A stretch of 64,000 nucleotides of DNA from Abditibacterium sp. (lineage in GTDB: Bacteria > Armatimonadota > Abditibacteriia > Abditibacteriales > Abditibacteriaceae). Each line of letters begins with the position of its first letter. Positions within the stretch are counted from its first letter, which is position 1. The notes under the pieces are model-generated. The model did no database searches, had not been told where the DNA came from, and worked only from the letters and a program-made list of their open reading frames with translations. Shown piece by piece: positions 52,737 to 61,634 of the stretch. The position numbers and the translations under genes are program-made. Location of the stretch: the NCBI GenBank assembly GCA_030448265.1, contig JAUJNG010000015.1, positions 87,740 to 151,739 of the forward strand, read 5' to 3'.

Positions 52737-54140
52737 TCAGTCCTGATGCGCCACGCCCTGCGCGACGCTTTCACTTGGAATCGACTCGCCCACGTTGTCC
52801 TCGTTGTGCTGGGTTTCGAGGCGAATTGGTGCTTCCTTGGCTTTTTTCTGGCGGTCGTAGTCGTGATAGATGTTTTGCGCCGCTTCGGTGGCGCGGCCCT
52901 GCTCGACTTTGTGGCCCAGGTCGGCCAGAATGTCTTCCATCGCGCTCAGAAGCAGCAGCACGTTGGAGCGATTGGCCGAATAGCCCATGACGCCCACGCG
53001 CCAGATCTGGCCTTTGACGGGGCCAAGCCCCGCGCCGATTTCGATGTTGTAGTCCTTCAAAAGCCGCGTCCGCACCATCTGGTCGTCGATGCCCTGCGGC
53101 ACTTTCACCGAATTGATTTGCCACAAACGAAAGCCTTCCTGCGCGAAGGGATCGAGTCCCAGCGTTTGCAGGCCCGCCATCACCGCTTTGGAGTGCATTT
53201 CGTGGCGCGCGTGACGGTTTTCGAGACCCTCAATCAGCGTCATGCGAAGCGCCTCGTGGAGGCCAAAAAGCGCATTCGACGGCGCGGTGTAATGGTAGGC
53301 ACGCCCGCCACTGCCCTGATCGCCCCAGTAGGTTTCCACCAGCGACATATCCAGATACCAGCTTTGCACCGGCACTTTGCGAGCGCGAATCGTGTCCATC
53401 GCGCGCGGGGTGAAGGTGATGGGCGACAGTCCTGGCGGCGCTCCGATGCACTTTTGGGTGCCGGAAAACACCACGTCGATGTCCCATTCGTCGGTGAGGA
53501 GCGGGCAGCCCGCCAGACTCGTCACCGCGTCGGCCACGACGAGCGCGCCGTGTTCGTGAGCGATGCGCGCGATTTCGTCAATGGGCTGCAAAATGCCGGT
53601 CGAGGTTTCGGCGTGAACCACCATCACGACTTTGGGCCGATTCATGCCCTTCAAAGCGGTTTCGACTTCTTCGGGCGTAAACGCCGTGCCCCAGGGCCGC
53701 TCGACAATGGTGAGAACCGCGCCCATGCGCTCGGCCATTTGCCTCATGCGATTGGAAAAATAGCCGAAAACCAGCGCCAGAACCTGGTCGCCAGGCTCGA
53801 TGAGGTTGCACAGCGCCGCTTCCATGCCCGCCGTTCCGGTTCCAGGAATGGCGCCGGTGATGGGATTCTCGGTTTTAAAGACCCGCCGCAGCATGGTGCC
53901 AACGTTGGACATAATACCCAGAAATTCGGGGTCGAGATGCCCCAGGGTATTGGCGCCCATGGCGCGCAGCGCTTCGGGATAAGAGGCCGAGGGGCCGGCG
54001 CCCATCAGGACGCGGGGCGGGATTTTGATTTCGGGAATCGAGGCGATGTCGAAAACCTGGGTTTGGCTGGGGAGAGAATGACCGTTGGATGAATGGCCGT
54101 TGCTCCCCGAATGGGGAGGCGGTGAAGAGGATTGGGACAT
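52737..54140 (-). CDS. Class V aminotransferase, alanine-glyoxylate type
   Basis: A 467-residue protein. A His/Ser-rich N-terminal 25 residues precedes a fold-type I PLP enzyme: GPGTGTAGMEAALCNL-type cofactor loop (here IPGTGTAGMEAAL), HAETSTGI, VVADAVTSLAG, and the PLP-binding Lys in SGTQKCIGAPPGL. It most resembles serine/alanine-glyoxylate transaminases. ATG 54140 has AGGAAA upstream. The C-terminal about 40 residues are acidic and disordered. It heads an operon with the discoidin-like and VOC genes. Confidence 0.9.
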   Translation of the reverse strand: MSQSSSPPPHSGSNGHSSNGHSLPSQTQVFDIASIPEIKIPPRVLMGAGPSASYPEALRAMGANTLGHLDPEFLGIMSNVGTMLRRVFKTENPITGAIPGTGTAGMEAALCNLIEPGDQVLALVFGYFSNRMRQMAERMGAVLTIVERPWGTAFTPEEVETALKGMNRPKVVMVVHAETSTGILQPIDEIARIAHEHGALVVADAVTSLAGCPLLTDEWDIDVVFSGTQKCIGAPPGLSPITFTPRAMDTIRARKVPVQSWYLDMSLVETYWGDQGSGGRAYHYTAPSNALFGLHEALRMTLIEGLENRHARHEMHSKAVMAGLQTLGLDPFAQEGFRLWQINSVKVPQGIDDQMVRTRLLKDYNIEIGAGLGPVKGQIWRVGVMGYSANRSNVLLLLSAMEDILADLGHKVEQGRATEAAQNIYHDYDRQKKAKEAPIRLETQHNEDNVGESIPSESVAQGVAHQD

Positions 54141-54207
54141 GAAATTTCCTGACAACTGGATGGAGAAGCGCGCAAAAGTATAGCAGGGCAGTTTTTTCGG
54201 GCATTAC

Positions 54208-54357
54208 GCGCTCGACTGAAGTCGGCGCTGTCCGGCGCTGCGCGCCAAAGCCGACCTGCGTCAAAACATCCTGTCTGTTGTTCCCGCGCAGGCGCGGGTG
54301 CCCGCTTGCGGGCGGATTGGCGCGCAACGCCGGACAGCGCCGACTTCAGTCGAGCGC
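54208..54357. repeat. 30-bp perfect inverted repeat (GACTGAAGTCGGCGCT family), copy 1
   Basis: Bases 54208-54237 are the exact reverse complement of 54328-54357. A second, similar element lies at 55083-55247; the two bracket the hydrolase gene 54363-55070. Confidence 0.9.
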
Positions 54358-54362
54358 ACTTT

Positions 54363-55070
54363 CTACCGCTTTTGAAGCCAGTCTTCCAGACGCGCGCCCC
54401 AACTGGAGAGTATCGGGTCGTCGGGCGCCAGACCAACGCCGTGACGCCCGTTTTCGTAGATGTGCAGTTCGGCGGGCACCCCATTTTGTCGCAGCGCGGT
54501 GTAAAAAAACAAGGCGTTCTCAACCGCAACAGCGCTGTCGTCGCCGGTGTGAAACAGAAACGTCGGCGGCGTTGATTTGGAAACTCGAAGGTGCGCGCTC
54601 AAAGCTTTTAATAAATTTTCGTCGGGATTTTCGTCCAGCAAATTTTTGCGCGAGCCGGTGTTGACGAAAGGTTCTTCAAGGGTAATCACCGGATAGGCCA
54701 GAACCGCGAAATCGAGCGCTATATTTGGCTCCGTCGCGGTAATCGCGGCGAGATGTCCGCCCGCCGAGAAGCCCCAGATTCCCAATTTTCCCACTCGGTT
54801 GTGCGCCCGAATCGCCGCCACCGCTTCGAGGGCGTCGTTTTGCGGCCTGGGGTAAATCGGCGCCGGATTCTGGGCGCCCGCGATGGTGTATTCGAGCATC
54901 CAGGCATCGTAGCCGCGCGCGTTGAGCCAGGCGCCAATGTCGGCGCCCTCATGACCAACGGCCAGATGCCCGTGGCCGCCGCCAGGCACTATCAAAATGC
55001 CGGTTGGGGCGGGCTTTTCCAGAAGAAAGGGCGTGAGTTTCGCGCCCGATGGGAGGATTTGAGGAGTCAT
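54363..55070 (-). CDS. Alpha/beta-hydrolase, BD-FAE/acetylxylan-esterase-like
   Basis: A 235-residue protein. The nucleophile elbow is GFSAGGHLAA, with an oxyanion HGG-type PGGGHGHLAVGH near the N-terminus; TGDDSAV and NGRHGVGL provide the Asp and His. This matches the bifunctional deacetylase/xylan-esterase or lysophospholipase-like group. It is cytoplasmic. Two related inverted repeats flank it closely on both sides. Confidence 0.85.
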   Translation of the reverse strand: MTPQILPSGAKLTPFLLEKPAPTGILIVPGGGHGHLAVGHEGADIGAWLNARGYDAWMLEYTIAGAQNPAPIYPRPQNDALEAVAAIRAHNRVGKLGIWGFSAGGHLAAITATEPNIALDFAVLAYPVITLEEPFVNTGSRKNLLDENPDENLLKALSAHLRVSKSTPPTFLFHTGDDSAVAVENALFFYTALRQNGVPAELHIYENGRHGVGLAPDDPILSSWGARLEDWLQKR

Positions 55071-55082
55071 GATTTATAGAGA

Positions 55083-55247
55083 GTTCGCTCGACTGAAGTC
55101 GGCGCTGACCCAGAGGGTGCCCCGCCTTCGGCTAACTTTCGGCCTGCGCCGAAAAAGAACCATTGATGGGTTTTCCCCGCGCAGGCGGGAAGTTAGCACG
55201 AAGTGCGGGGCACCCTCTGGGTCAGCGCCGACTTCAGTCGAGCGAAC
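55083..55247. repeat. 43-bp perfect inverted repeat (GACTGAAGTCGGCGCT family), copy 2
   Basis: Bases 55083-55125 are the exact reverse complement of 55205-55247. Additional imperfect pairing inside makes the whole 165 bases one large hairpin. Confidence 0.9.
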
Positions 55248-55274
55248 GGTTGACGCAGTGGAAAATTTGGTCGA

Positions 55275-55339
55275 TGCGGGACTTACGTTCTCTTCCAATC
55301 GATGCCAGTTAGAGATTGGAAGAGGACATAAGTCCCGCC
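55275..55339. repeat. GGCGGGACTTA-type inverted repeat element, copy 3
   Basis: Arms 55275-55300 and 55314-55339 pair almost perfectly and match copies at 48070-48134 and 48944-49010. It lies downstream of the larger repeat 55083-55247, so 55071-55391 contains only repeats. Confidence 0.85.
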
Positions 55340-55391
55340 CCTTACTTCTTTGGATAGCCTCTTCTGCGATGGGAAAAGTCAAGGCAGAATA

Positions 55392-56840
55392 TCAAGTTTT
55401 GCGAGAAGGTTTTTCCCTGTGCCAATCGCCCTGCGCGTTGAAAGCGCGTTTTTCGATTTCGGCGCACAGGCGCGAACGCTGCGCCACCATTGTGAGGAAA
55501 AAAGACGGTGAAACCTTTTTTCCCCGCGCCGCAATCCAGATGGAGCCGTCGCGAGTATCTCCAAAATTTTCGATGTCTTTCCACGCCACGCTGCGGTTCA
55601 GAAAGGGGCCGCGCCATTCCAGAGCGTCGCGCGTGAGGCGCAAGCGCGCGAGGCGCAGCCACCACTGCCAGCCCAACGAGAGCAAGATCACCACAATTCC
55701 CGTGATGGTAATGAAAATTTCGTCGCGTGGCGGCGTTTGCGGGTCGGCCAGGCGCATCAAAAATGGCATACAGACAAGCGTCAATCCTGCGGGGAAAAAA
55801 ATCTGGCTGAACGTCCGAACGCCCACATTATCAAAGCTGAAAACGAGGCTGCCATCGGGCGCGCTCTGGCCTGGATGAATGGCCATTGCTTCTTCGTCCT
55901 GCGCCTGGAGAATCGGGGCGCCGCTAAAACCTTCGATGATGCGGCATAAAGCTCGGAAACCGCCGATGAAACTGGGAATTTCAAGCGTGCCACCGGCGGT
56001 TTGCAACTGTAAAAAACGAGTTTTGCCGCGTCGAATCCAATTGACAGCTTCGATTTGCGACCACGACGCTTCGATGCGGGTCGCGCCGTTGAAAACGATT
56101 CCCTGCGGCGCCACATCCACACTCTGGCCGCGAAAAGGCCGCGCCTGTTTCGCTTCGGTGAAGAGGAAAAACCAGATCAAAAAGGGCAGAACGGGGAGCA
56201 GCAGAATCGGCGCGACGTAAGAGAGAAACCACACGCTGGGTGGCAAAGCATCGCGCGGCGGCAAGCGAAACAGAAGCAGAGCGGCCACCAACCCCAGCGA
56301 GGCCAGCAACACGCCAAACGCGATGATCGAACCCCTGCCGATGCCAGGCTGCCAGAATTCGAAACGGCGCGGCCATTCGTCGCTGGGTCGCTCGCCTTTG
56401 ATAGCCCACTCGCGCACCGGCGCATTCGCCGCCCACTGCGCGATGCGTTCGGCAATGGCTTTTCCATCGCCTTCCAGACCAAAAGTGAAATTTCCCTGCG
56501 CCGTTTCGACGCTGTGAGTCGAGCCATTTTCACTTTTGGTCGCCCGCCTGTAAAAATCGCGGATTTCTTCCCATTTCGCCACTCGCCAGACGCCGCGCCA
56601 GTCGCGCCAGCGCATCCCGTCTTCATGCGCTTCGACTCGCGTTCTCACGCTGTAAATCGTGCCGAAAAGCGCGGCGCCCGTCCAGGAAAGGTATGTAATG
56701 AAGCCAAATAAATGCCCCCAACTTTTATTCGGCTCAAAGAAGAGAGCGCCCAGTGTGAAGACACCAACCGCCAGAAGAAACAGCGACGCGCCCAGCATCG
56801 CCGTTGGCTTCCACATCAACCGAGGGTCTCGCTTCATCAT
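55392..56840 (-). CDS. Membrane protein with PH-like cytoplasmic domains
   Basis: A 482-residue protein with about six transmembrane segments in three pairs (about 12-60, 165-225, 345-400). Between and after them are three soluble parts each with a pattern like a bacterial PH domain (for example DVAPQGIVFNGATRIEASWSQIEAV). I do not recognise a named family. Its ATG overlaps the stop of the Gfo/Idh gene by one base (TAATG), so they are translationally coupled. Confidence 0.6.
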   Translation of the reverse strand: MMKRDPRLMWKPTAMLGASLFLLAVGVFTLGALFFEPNKSWGHLFGFITYLSWTGAALFGTIYSVRTRVEAHEDGMRWRDWRGVWRVAKWEEIRDFYRRATKSENGSTHSVETAQGNFTFGLEGDGKAIAERIAQWAANAPVREWAIKGERPSDEWPRRFEFWQPGIGRGSIIAFGVLLASLGLVAALLLFRLPPRDALPPSVWFLSYVAPILLLPVLPFLIWFFLFTEAKQARPFRGQSVDVAPQGIVFNGATRIEASWSQIEAVNWIRRGKTRFLQLQTAGGTLEIPSFIGGFRALCRIIEGFSGAPILQAQDEEAMAIHPGQSAPDGSLVFSFDNVGVRTFSQIFFPAGLTLVCMPFLMRLADPQTPPRDEIFITITGIVVILLSLGWQWWLRLARLRLTRDALEWRGPFLNRSVAWKDIENFGDTRDGSIWIAARGKKVSPSFFLTMVAQRSRLCAEIEKRAFNAQGDWHREKPSRKT

Positions 56841-57865
56841 TAGATTCTGGGCCAGGTCTCGGGCCGATTCCAGAAATCATCGTCGCGCCCGCCGTAATAA
56901 TCGCTCAAAACGGCGTCCATCACTTCCATTGTCCGCAGCGCAGTTTCGCCGTTCGAAAGCGCGCTGCCCTGCCCGTTCAGTTCATCGACAACGGTTTGCA
57001 CCAGGCCCTGATGAACGTGCGGCGGCAGTTTTCCATCGAAAGTTTGCAGCCCGCGCGCCGATTCGAGGCGCACATCGTCGCTGCCAAAACACGACAGCGA
57101 GATTTTGCCCTCCGTCCCGAAAATTTCGATGCGGTCGGCGCGCGAAAACGAGGCGAAATTCCAACTCGCCGTCGCGGGCGCGCCCGCCGCCGCGAAAGAC
57201 ATCGAAACCGCGTCTTCGACCTTCAATTGCGGCGACGCCACATTTTTAGCGATTCCCGCCACATTTTCGAGCGGGCCGAAGAGAAAGTCGAAAACTTCGA
57301 GCAGATGCGAGCCGAGATCGTAAAACAGGCCCGCGCCCGCTTTCTCGGCATCCACGCGCCAGGGCAGATTTTCACCTGAAACATCGTTCCAGCGCGGCGC
57401 CAGATAACGATACGAAACGCTCGTCAAACTCCCGATTTCGCCGTTTTCCAGCAAACGCCGCGTGGTTTGGAATCGCTCCAGCCCGCGCCGGTAAAACGCG
57501 ACATAAAGCGGCACATTGGCTTCCTGAAACGCCCCCAGCATGGCGCGGCTTTCCGCCGCGCTGCGCGCCATCGGTTTCTCGACGTAGCACGGTTTTCTCG
57601 CCGCGCACACTTGCAGGGCGTATTCGAGGTGAGTTTCGGGCGGAGTCGCGATATAAACCGCGTCCACTTCGGGATGTTCGATAATTTCGCGCGCGTTGCC
57701 GGTCGAAAACGACACGCCATGACGCGCGGCGAAATCGGCGGCTTTGGCGGCGTCGCGGCGCATCACGGCCACAAGGGCCGAGTTGCTGGCTTTTTGCAGC
57801 GCGGGGCCGCTTTTGACTTCGCAGACATCGCCGCAGCCGATAATACCCCATCGTATGGTTTTCAT
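56840..57865 (-). CDS. Gfo/Idh/MocA-family oxidoreductase
   Basis: A 341-residue protein with an N-terminal Rossmann start MKTIRWGIIGCGDVCEVKSG, the GxGxxx cofactor motif near residue 9, and the EKPMA signature at about 96-100. It oxidises or isomerises a sugar or inositol derivative with NAD(P). Its 5' leader contains an imperfect duplicate of codons 4-20. It is coupled to the membrane gene at 55392. Confidence 0.88.
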   Translation of the reverse strand: MKTIRWGIIGCGDVCEVKSGPALQKASNSALVAVMRRDAAKAADFAARHGVSFSTGNAREIIEHPEVDAVYIATPPETHLEYALQVCAARKPCYVEKPMARSAAESRAMLGAFQEANVPLYVAFYRRGLERFQTTRRLLENGEIGSLTSVSYRYLAPRWNDVSGENLPWRVDAEKAGAGLFYDLGSHLLEVFDFLFGPLENVAGIAKNVASPQLKVEDAVSMSFAAAGAPATASWNFASFSRADRIEIFGTEGKISLSCFGSDDVRLESARGLQTFDGKLPPHVHQGLVQTVVDELNGQGSALSNGETALRTMEVMDAVLSDYYGGRDDDFWNRPETWPRI

Positions 57866-57912
57866 AATGCCGTTTTCGACTGCGCAGACATCGCCGCAGC
57901 CGATAATCCCCC
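57836..57912. repeat. Imperfect duplicate of the Gfo/Idh start region
   Basis: The leader repeats the DNA of codons 4-20 (encoding RWGIIGCGDVC) just upstream of and in frame with the real ATG, without its own ATG or in-frame start. Confidence 0.8.
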
Positions 57913-57937
57913 ACCTATTGTTTTACATATTGCGGGA

Positions 57938-58015
57938 TTAACCCCAGAGACACGGAGACACAGAGAGAAGGTGAGGTTTTACCTTCTCTCTGTGTCTCCG
58001 TGTCTCTGTGGTTAA
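57938..58015. repeat. 35-bp inverted repeat of the CACAGAGACACGGAG family
   Basis: Bases 57938-57972 match the complement of 57981-58015 with one mismatch. It is the second copy of the outer repeat at 48012-48215 and ends at the stop codon of the NUDIX gene. Confidence 0.85.
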
Positions 58016-58558
58016 TTATTTTTGATTGGTTCTCTGTCGATGCAGCGCCAAGAGGCCGCAGATGGTTTTGGAATCGCGGATTTCGCCCGAGTCGATGAGC
58101 GGCAAAAGTTCTTCGAGCGGTTTGATGACGAGTTCGATGGTTTCGTCTTCTTCGGGCTCGGCGCCCACCAGTTCGAGATCTTCGCCCAGGAAGCCCCAGA
58201 GCATCTCGCTGGAATAACCAGGCGCCAGATAACATTGAAAAAGCGGCGTCAGCTTACCGGCCTGGTAGCCGATTTCCTCAATGAGTTCGCGCCGCGCGCA
58301 CTCTTCGGGCTTTTCTCCGGCTTCGAGTCCGCCTGCGACCAGTTCCCACAAGGTTTCCTGCGCGGCGGTGCGCCACTGCCGGATCATGGCGATCTGGCCG
58401 TCGGGCATGACCGGCAACACGCAGACCGCGCCGCTATGCTCTAAAATTTCGCGTTTGGCCTCGCGTCCTGAGGGAAGTTCGATGGTATCGAGGCGCAAAC
58501 GCACTACTTTGCCGTCGTAAATGCGCTGCGAGGAGATGGTTTTTTCGCCGTGGGTCAT
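58016..58558 (-). CDS. NUDIX hydrolase, ADP-ribose-pyrophosphatase-like
   Basis: A 180-residue protein with an intact Nudix box (about 83-105: GGLEAGEKPEECARRELIEE then IGYQ) matching GX5EX7REUXEEXGU. The flanking MIRQWR and LAPGYSSE motifs suit the ADP-ribose pyrophosphatase/NudF group. AGGAATTTT precedes ATG 58558. It stands alone, its end fused to the repeat. Confidence 0.9.
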   Translation of the reverse strand: MTHGEKTISSQRIYDGKVVRLRLDTIELPSGREAKREILEHSGAVCVLPVMPDGQIAMIRQWRTAAQETLWELVAGGLEAGEKPEECARRELIEEIGYQAGKLTPLFQCYLAPGYSSEMLWGFLGEDLELVGAEPEEDETIELVIKPLEELLPLIDSGEIRDSKTICGLLALHRQRTNQK

Positions 58559-58646
58559 AAAATTCCTTTTCGCCAACTCATTTTAAACGGAAACTTGAGG
58601 TTAGCCACCCAAAGGTTGACCAATCGAAACCGAAAAAGGAGAAAAT

Positions 58647-59135
58647 ATGAAAATCAGGTTCTATTTCGCAACGATGCTGTTTCTGGCGCTGGGCGCCCCG
58701 CTTCTCACGGGATGCGGCGGCTCGTCAAACGGCTCTTCCAATGTGCCCCTGCCGGTTCAGCCGCCGCCCGCGTCCGCCGATCAGCTCGCGGTCGTGGCGC
58801 GCTCCACCCAGACGCAGTGGCGTGTCGGGACGCCGGTGGCGCTGGAAATCGAAGTCAAAAACGTTTCGGATCGGGCCGCCGCGCTGCAATTTTCCTCGGG
58901 GCAGCGTTTCGACTTTGCGGCGACGCGCGAGGGAGAAACACAGCCTGTCTGGAGATGGTCGATGGACAAAGTTTTCACCCAAATATTTGGCTCGCAAACT
59001 CTGAGCGCGGGCCAGTCGCTGAAGTTTTCGGCGACCTGGGAAGACCCCACGCCAGGCCGCTATCGCATCGTGGGAACCATCACCGCCAACGGCGGCATCG
59101 ACGCGGCGCCGTTCACCATCGAAGTTTTGCCGTGA
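58647..59135 (+). CDS. Lipoprotein with BsuPI-like domain
   Basis: A 162-residue protein. The signal peptide ends in lipobox LLTGC (Cys at about 23). A proline-rich linker follows, then a BsuPI (proteinase-inhibitor-like) beta-sandwich: ALEIEVKNVSDRAAALQF, FDFAATREGETQPVWRWS and TWEDPTPGRYRIVG. It is anchored to a membrane outside the cytoplasm; target unknown. Confidence 0.85.
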   Translation: MKIRFYFATMLFLALGAPLLTGCGGSSNGSSNVPLPVQPPPASADQLAVVARSTQTQWRVGTPVALEIEVKNVSDRAAALQFSSGQRFDFAATREGETQPVWRWSMDKVFTQIFGSQTLSAGQSLKFSATWEDPTPGRYRIVGTITANGGIDAAPFTIEVLP

Positions 59136-59140
59136 GCGCA

Positions 59141-59184
59141 GTTGACCGGTTCCCTCCCCGCAAGCGGAGAGGGAACCGGTCAAC
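59141..59184. other. 16-bp perfect hairpin after the lipoprotein gene
   Basis: GTTGACCGGTTCCCTC (59141-59156) is the exact reverse complement of 59169-59184, loop 12 bases. No T run follows, so it may stabilise the 3' end or be a repeat. Confidence 0.65.
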
Positions 59185-59252
59185 GTCCATCTCACAGCCT
59201 CGCGTGCCTTGGCGCTTTGTCTTCAGTAGTCACATCAACCTCATTTATATTT

Positions 59253-59963
59253 ATGCGCTGGCTTCTTGGTTGTTGCGCCATTTTTCTGCTTTTGTGGTGG
59301 AGCGTGGGCCACTTTCGCGCGCGCGGCGCGGCGCCCTGGACGCGCCTGGAAAACGGCCTCGAAACTCGCCTGGTGAGTTGGCGCGGCGTCAAAGTGCGCG
59401 CTTTTCGCGGCGCGCCATCGCGCGTGGAAGTAATGAGCGGCGCGACTCTCGATGCGCGCGACTGGCTCCGCAAAACAGGCGCGCGCGTGGCCATCAACGG
59501 CGGTTATTTCGACGCACACGGCGAACCGCTCGGCCTGCGCGTCCATCAGGGCCGCAAAACTTCGTCGCTGCGCCGCGTCGATTGGGGTGTTTTCTCTATT
59601 GAGGCGGGACGCGCGCGTATTCGCCACACCCGCGATTTTTCCTCCCGAACCCGTCCCCAAGAAGCGATTCAGTGCGGCCCGCGCCTGGTCGTGAACGGCC
59701 AAACGACCGATTTGAAACCGCAGTGGGATCGGCGCACCGGCATCGGCATCGACACGCGCGGGCGCGTCGTGCTAGCCATTTCCGACGGGCCGCTATCGCT
59801 GGCGGACTGGGCGAATGTTTTCGCTTCGAGCGCGGGATTGGAATGCCGCGACGCGCTCAATCTCGATGGCGGCGGCTCGACGCAAATCGCCTACTCGACG
59901 CCCAGTTTCAAGGGCAAACTGCTCGGCTCCTGGCCGGTTCCCGATGCCATCGTGATGCGATGA
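59253..59963 (+). CDS. Exported phosphodiester glycosidase (NAGPA-like)
   Basis: A 236-residue protein. A single N-terminal hydrophobic helix (MRWLLGCCAIFLLLWW) precedes the NAGPA domain with INGGYFDAHGEPLG (about 80-93) and the active-site-like ALNLDGGGSTQI near the C-terminus. Related enzymes remove GlcNAc from phosphodiesters on surface polymers. ATG 59253 is preferred over a longer frame to 59142. Overlaps the next gene by four bases. Confidence 0.85.
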   Translation: MRWLLGCCAIFLLLWWSVGHFRARGAAPWTRLENGLETRLVSWRGVKVRAFRGAPSRVEVMSGATLDARDWLRKTGARVAINGGYFDAHGEPLGLRVHQGRKTSSLRRVDWGVFSIEAGRARIRHTRDFSSRTRPQEAIQCGPRLVVNGQTTDLKPQWDRRTGIGIDTRGRVVLAISDGPLSLADWANVFASSAGLECRDALNLDGGGSTQIAYSTPSFKGKLLGSWPVPDAIVMR

Positions 59964-60607
59964 GCGACTCCCTTTTGCGGCGCATCGGCGCGTTCAGCGA
60001 CGTTCACGGCGACGCCGTGGCGCTTCAGGTCGCGCTGGAATGGTTCCAAAATCAAAATCTGGACGCGATTCTGTGTTGCGGCGACATCGTGGACGGCCCA
60101 GGCGATGCCAACCGGTGTTGCAACTTGCTGCGAATGGCCCACATTCCCACCGTGCGAGGCAATCACGATAGATGGCTTCTGCGCGGCTGGCTCCGCGATT
60201 TGCCTGACGCTTCGCGCGTCGAAGAAATAAGTCCTGTCAATCGTGGCTGGCTGGAAAATTTGCCCGCGACGCTTCGCTATCAAACCGTGCGGGGCGCGCT
60301 TTTACTCTGTCACGGCCTGGGCGAAAACGAAATGGCGTGCGTCAGGAGCGATGATTATGGCTATGCGCTCGAAGCCAATCTCGAACTGCAAAATCTGATC
60401 AACCGGCGCCAATTTTCGCTGGTTTTGAACGGCCATACTCACCAAATCATGGCGCGAAACTTTGGTGGATTGACAATTCTCAATCCTGGCCCTTTGAACC
60501 GCGCTCATGGCGGATGGGGCGCCGTTTTCGATTTCGAAGCGGGTCTGGCGTCTTGGAAGCAAGTTTCGGATGGCGAAATCTGTTCACAACAGATGCAACG
60601 GTTTTGA
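59960..60607 (+). CDS. Metallophosphoesterase
   Basis: A 215-residue calcineurin-type phosphatase with DVHGD (about 14-18), GDIVDG, RGNHDRW and GHTHQ metal motifs in order. It is a small, cytoplasmic diesterase or phosphatase (YfcE/MJ0936-like size). It begins within the last four bases of the preceding gene (ATGA overlap), so the two are coupled. Confidence 0.9.
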   Translation: MSDSLLRRIGAFSDVHGDAVALQVALEWFQNQNLDAILCCGDIVDGPGDANRCCNLLRMAHIPTVRGNHDRWLLRGWLRDLPDASRVEEISPVNRGWLENLPATLRYQTVRGALLLCHGLGENEMACVRSDDYGYALEANLELQNLINRRQFSLVLNGHTHQIMARNFGGLTILNPGPLNRAHGGWGAVFDFEAGLASWKQVSDGEICSQQMQRF

Positions 60608-60685
60608 AAGGTCGCGGCAAGGGAAATTCCCCAATTCTGTGCGGCGCGCGATTTGCCAAAACCGTTTTTCCGAGGAGATAAATTT

Positions 60686-61324
60686 ATGGACACTTTACGC
60701 GACGATTACAACGACAACACACGGCCCAACACGGTTCCCGCCGAGGCCACCGAAGGCCATCACGACAGTGACGGCACCATGGGCGAAGTCGCCGGAACCG
60801 GAAGCGGCGCGCTTTCGGGCGGCATCGTGGGCGGCGCCATCGGCGGCCCGATTGGTGCCGTCATCGGCGCTGTTGCGGGCGGCGTTCTGGGCAGCGCTGC
60901 GGGCGCTGCGGCGCACAAAATCGGCGACGATCACGACGATGTCAACGTTTCCACCGACCGTGACGGTGCCACGACCCGCAACGTCGGTGCCGGTGCCGGC
61001 GCCGCTTCGGGCGCGGTTCTGGGCAGCGCGGCAGGGCCGGTTGGAACCGTGGCCGGAGCGGTCGCGGGCGGAATGCTGGGCGCGGCTGGCGGAGACGCCG
61101 CCAAACACGTCGGCGAACAGGGCGGAGCGGGCGTCACCGGCGTCGCCACTCCAGGCGATGTGCATCCCAGCCTGGTCGAAACGCCTGGCAACAACGTTCC
61201 TGGCGTGCAGACCGGCGGAACCGCCATTGACGGCACGCCCGACACACGTGGCATTTCCGAAAAGACCGGCGACACGCTCACCGGCAACAACTACGACGAC
61301 AAAACCGGCAAGCCGATTGTCTAA
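60686..61324 (+). CDS. Glycine-zipper-rich hypothetical protein
   Basis: A 212-residue protein with two glycine/alanine zipper tracts (about 40-85 and 110-150: GSGALSGGIVGGAIGG-type), likely membrane-inserted hairpins, separated by an acidic DDHDDVN loop. The polar tail is Thr/Gly-rich. It resembles stress-type zipper proteins. ATG 60686 follows GAGGAG. A clear terminator follows. Confidence 0.75.
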   Translation: MDTLRDDYNDNTRPNTVPAEATEGHHDSDGTMGEVAGTGSGALSGGIVGGAIGGPIGAVIGAVAGGVLGSAAGAAAHKIGDDHDDVNVSTDRDGATTRNVGAGAGAASGAVLGSAAGPVGTVAGAVAGGMLGAAGGDAAKHVGEQGGAGVTGVATPGDVHPSLVETPGNNVPGVQTGGTAIDGTPDTRGISEKTGDTLTGNNYDDKTGKPIV

Positions 61325-61340
61325 ACCGCCTGGCCAAAAC

Positions 61341-61372
61341 AAAAGCCCGCAGCAGAAATGCTGCGGGCTTTT
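61341..61372 (+). terminator. Rho-independent terminator
   Basis: AAAAGCCCGCAGCA (61341-61354) and TGCTGCGGGCTTTT (61359-61372) form a 14-bp perfect stem with a four-base loop, ending in TTTTGTT, 17 bases after the stop of the gene at 60686. Confidence 0.92.
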
Positions 61373-61459
61373 GTTCGTTGTGGAATCGCATGGTTTAAGC
61401 CCGCGCGACACGCCGTATTCTTACAAACCTTTTATCGAACGCGAGGCTTCGAGACTAAG

Positions 61460-61634
61460 AGCGAATCGCGATGGGTTTAACCCCTCCCCGACCCTCCCCA
61501 TCAGTGGAGAGGGAGTCAAACTGCGGCTTGCTCCGTTTTTCTGTGACTTGGTAGTAAAACCTGCAAAATCGAGTTTGACCCCCTCTCCACTGGTGGGGAG
61601 GGTTGGGGAGGGGTTAAACCCATCGCAATTCGCT
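61460..61634. repeat. 63-bp imperfect inverted repeat element
   Basis: Bases 61460-61522 pair with 61572-61634 with a few mismatches (arms rich in CCCCTCCCC/GGGGAGGGG). The right arm ends at the glutaredoxin stop codon. Confidence 0.8.

Noticed and set aside
59141..59184. Rho-independent terminator
   Set aside because: A perfect stem, but no T run on either side; listed as a plain hairpin.
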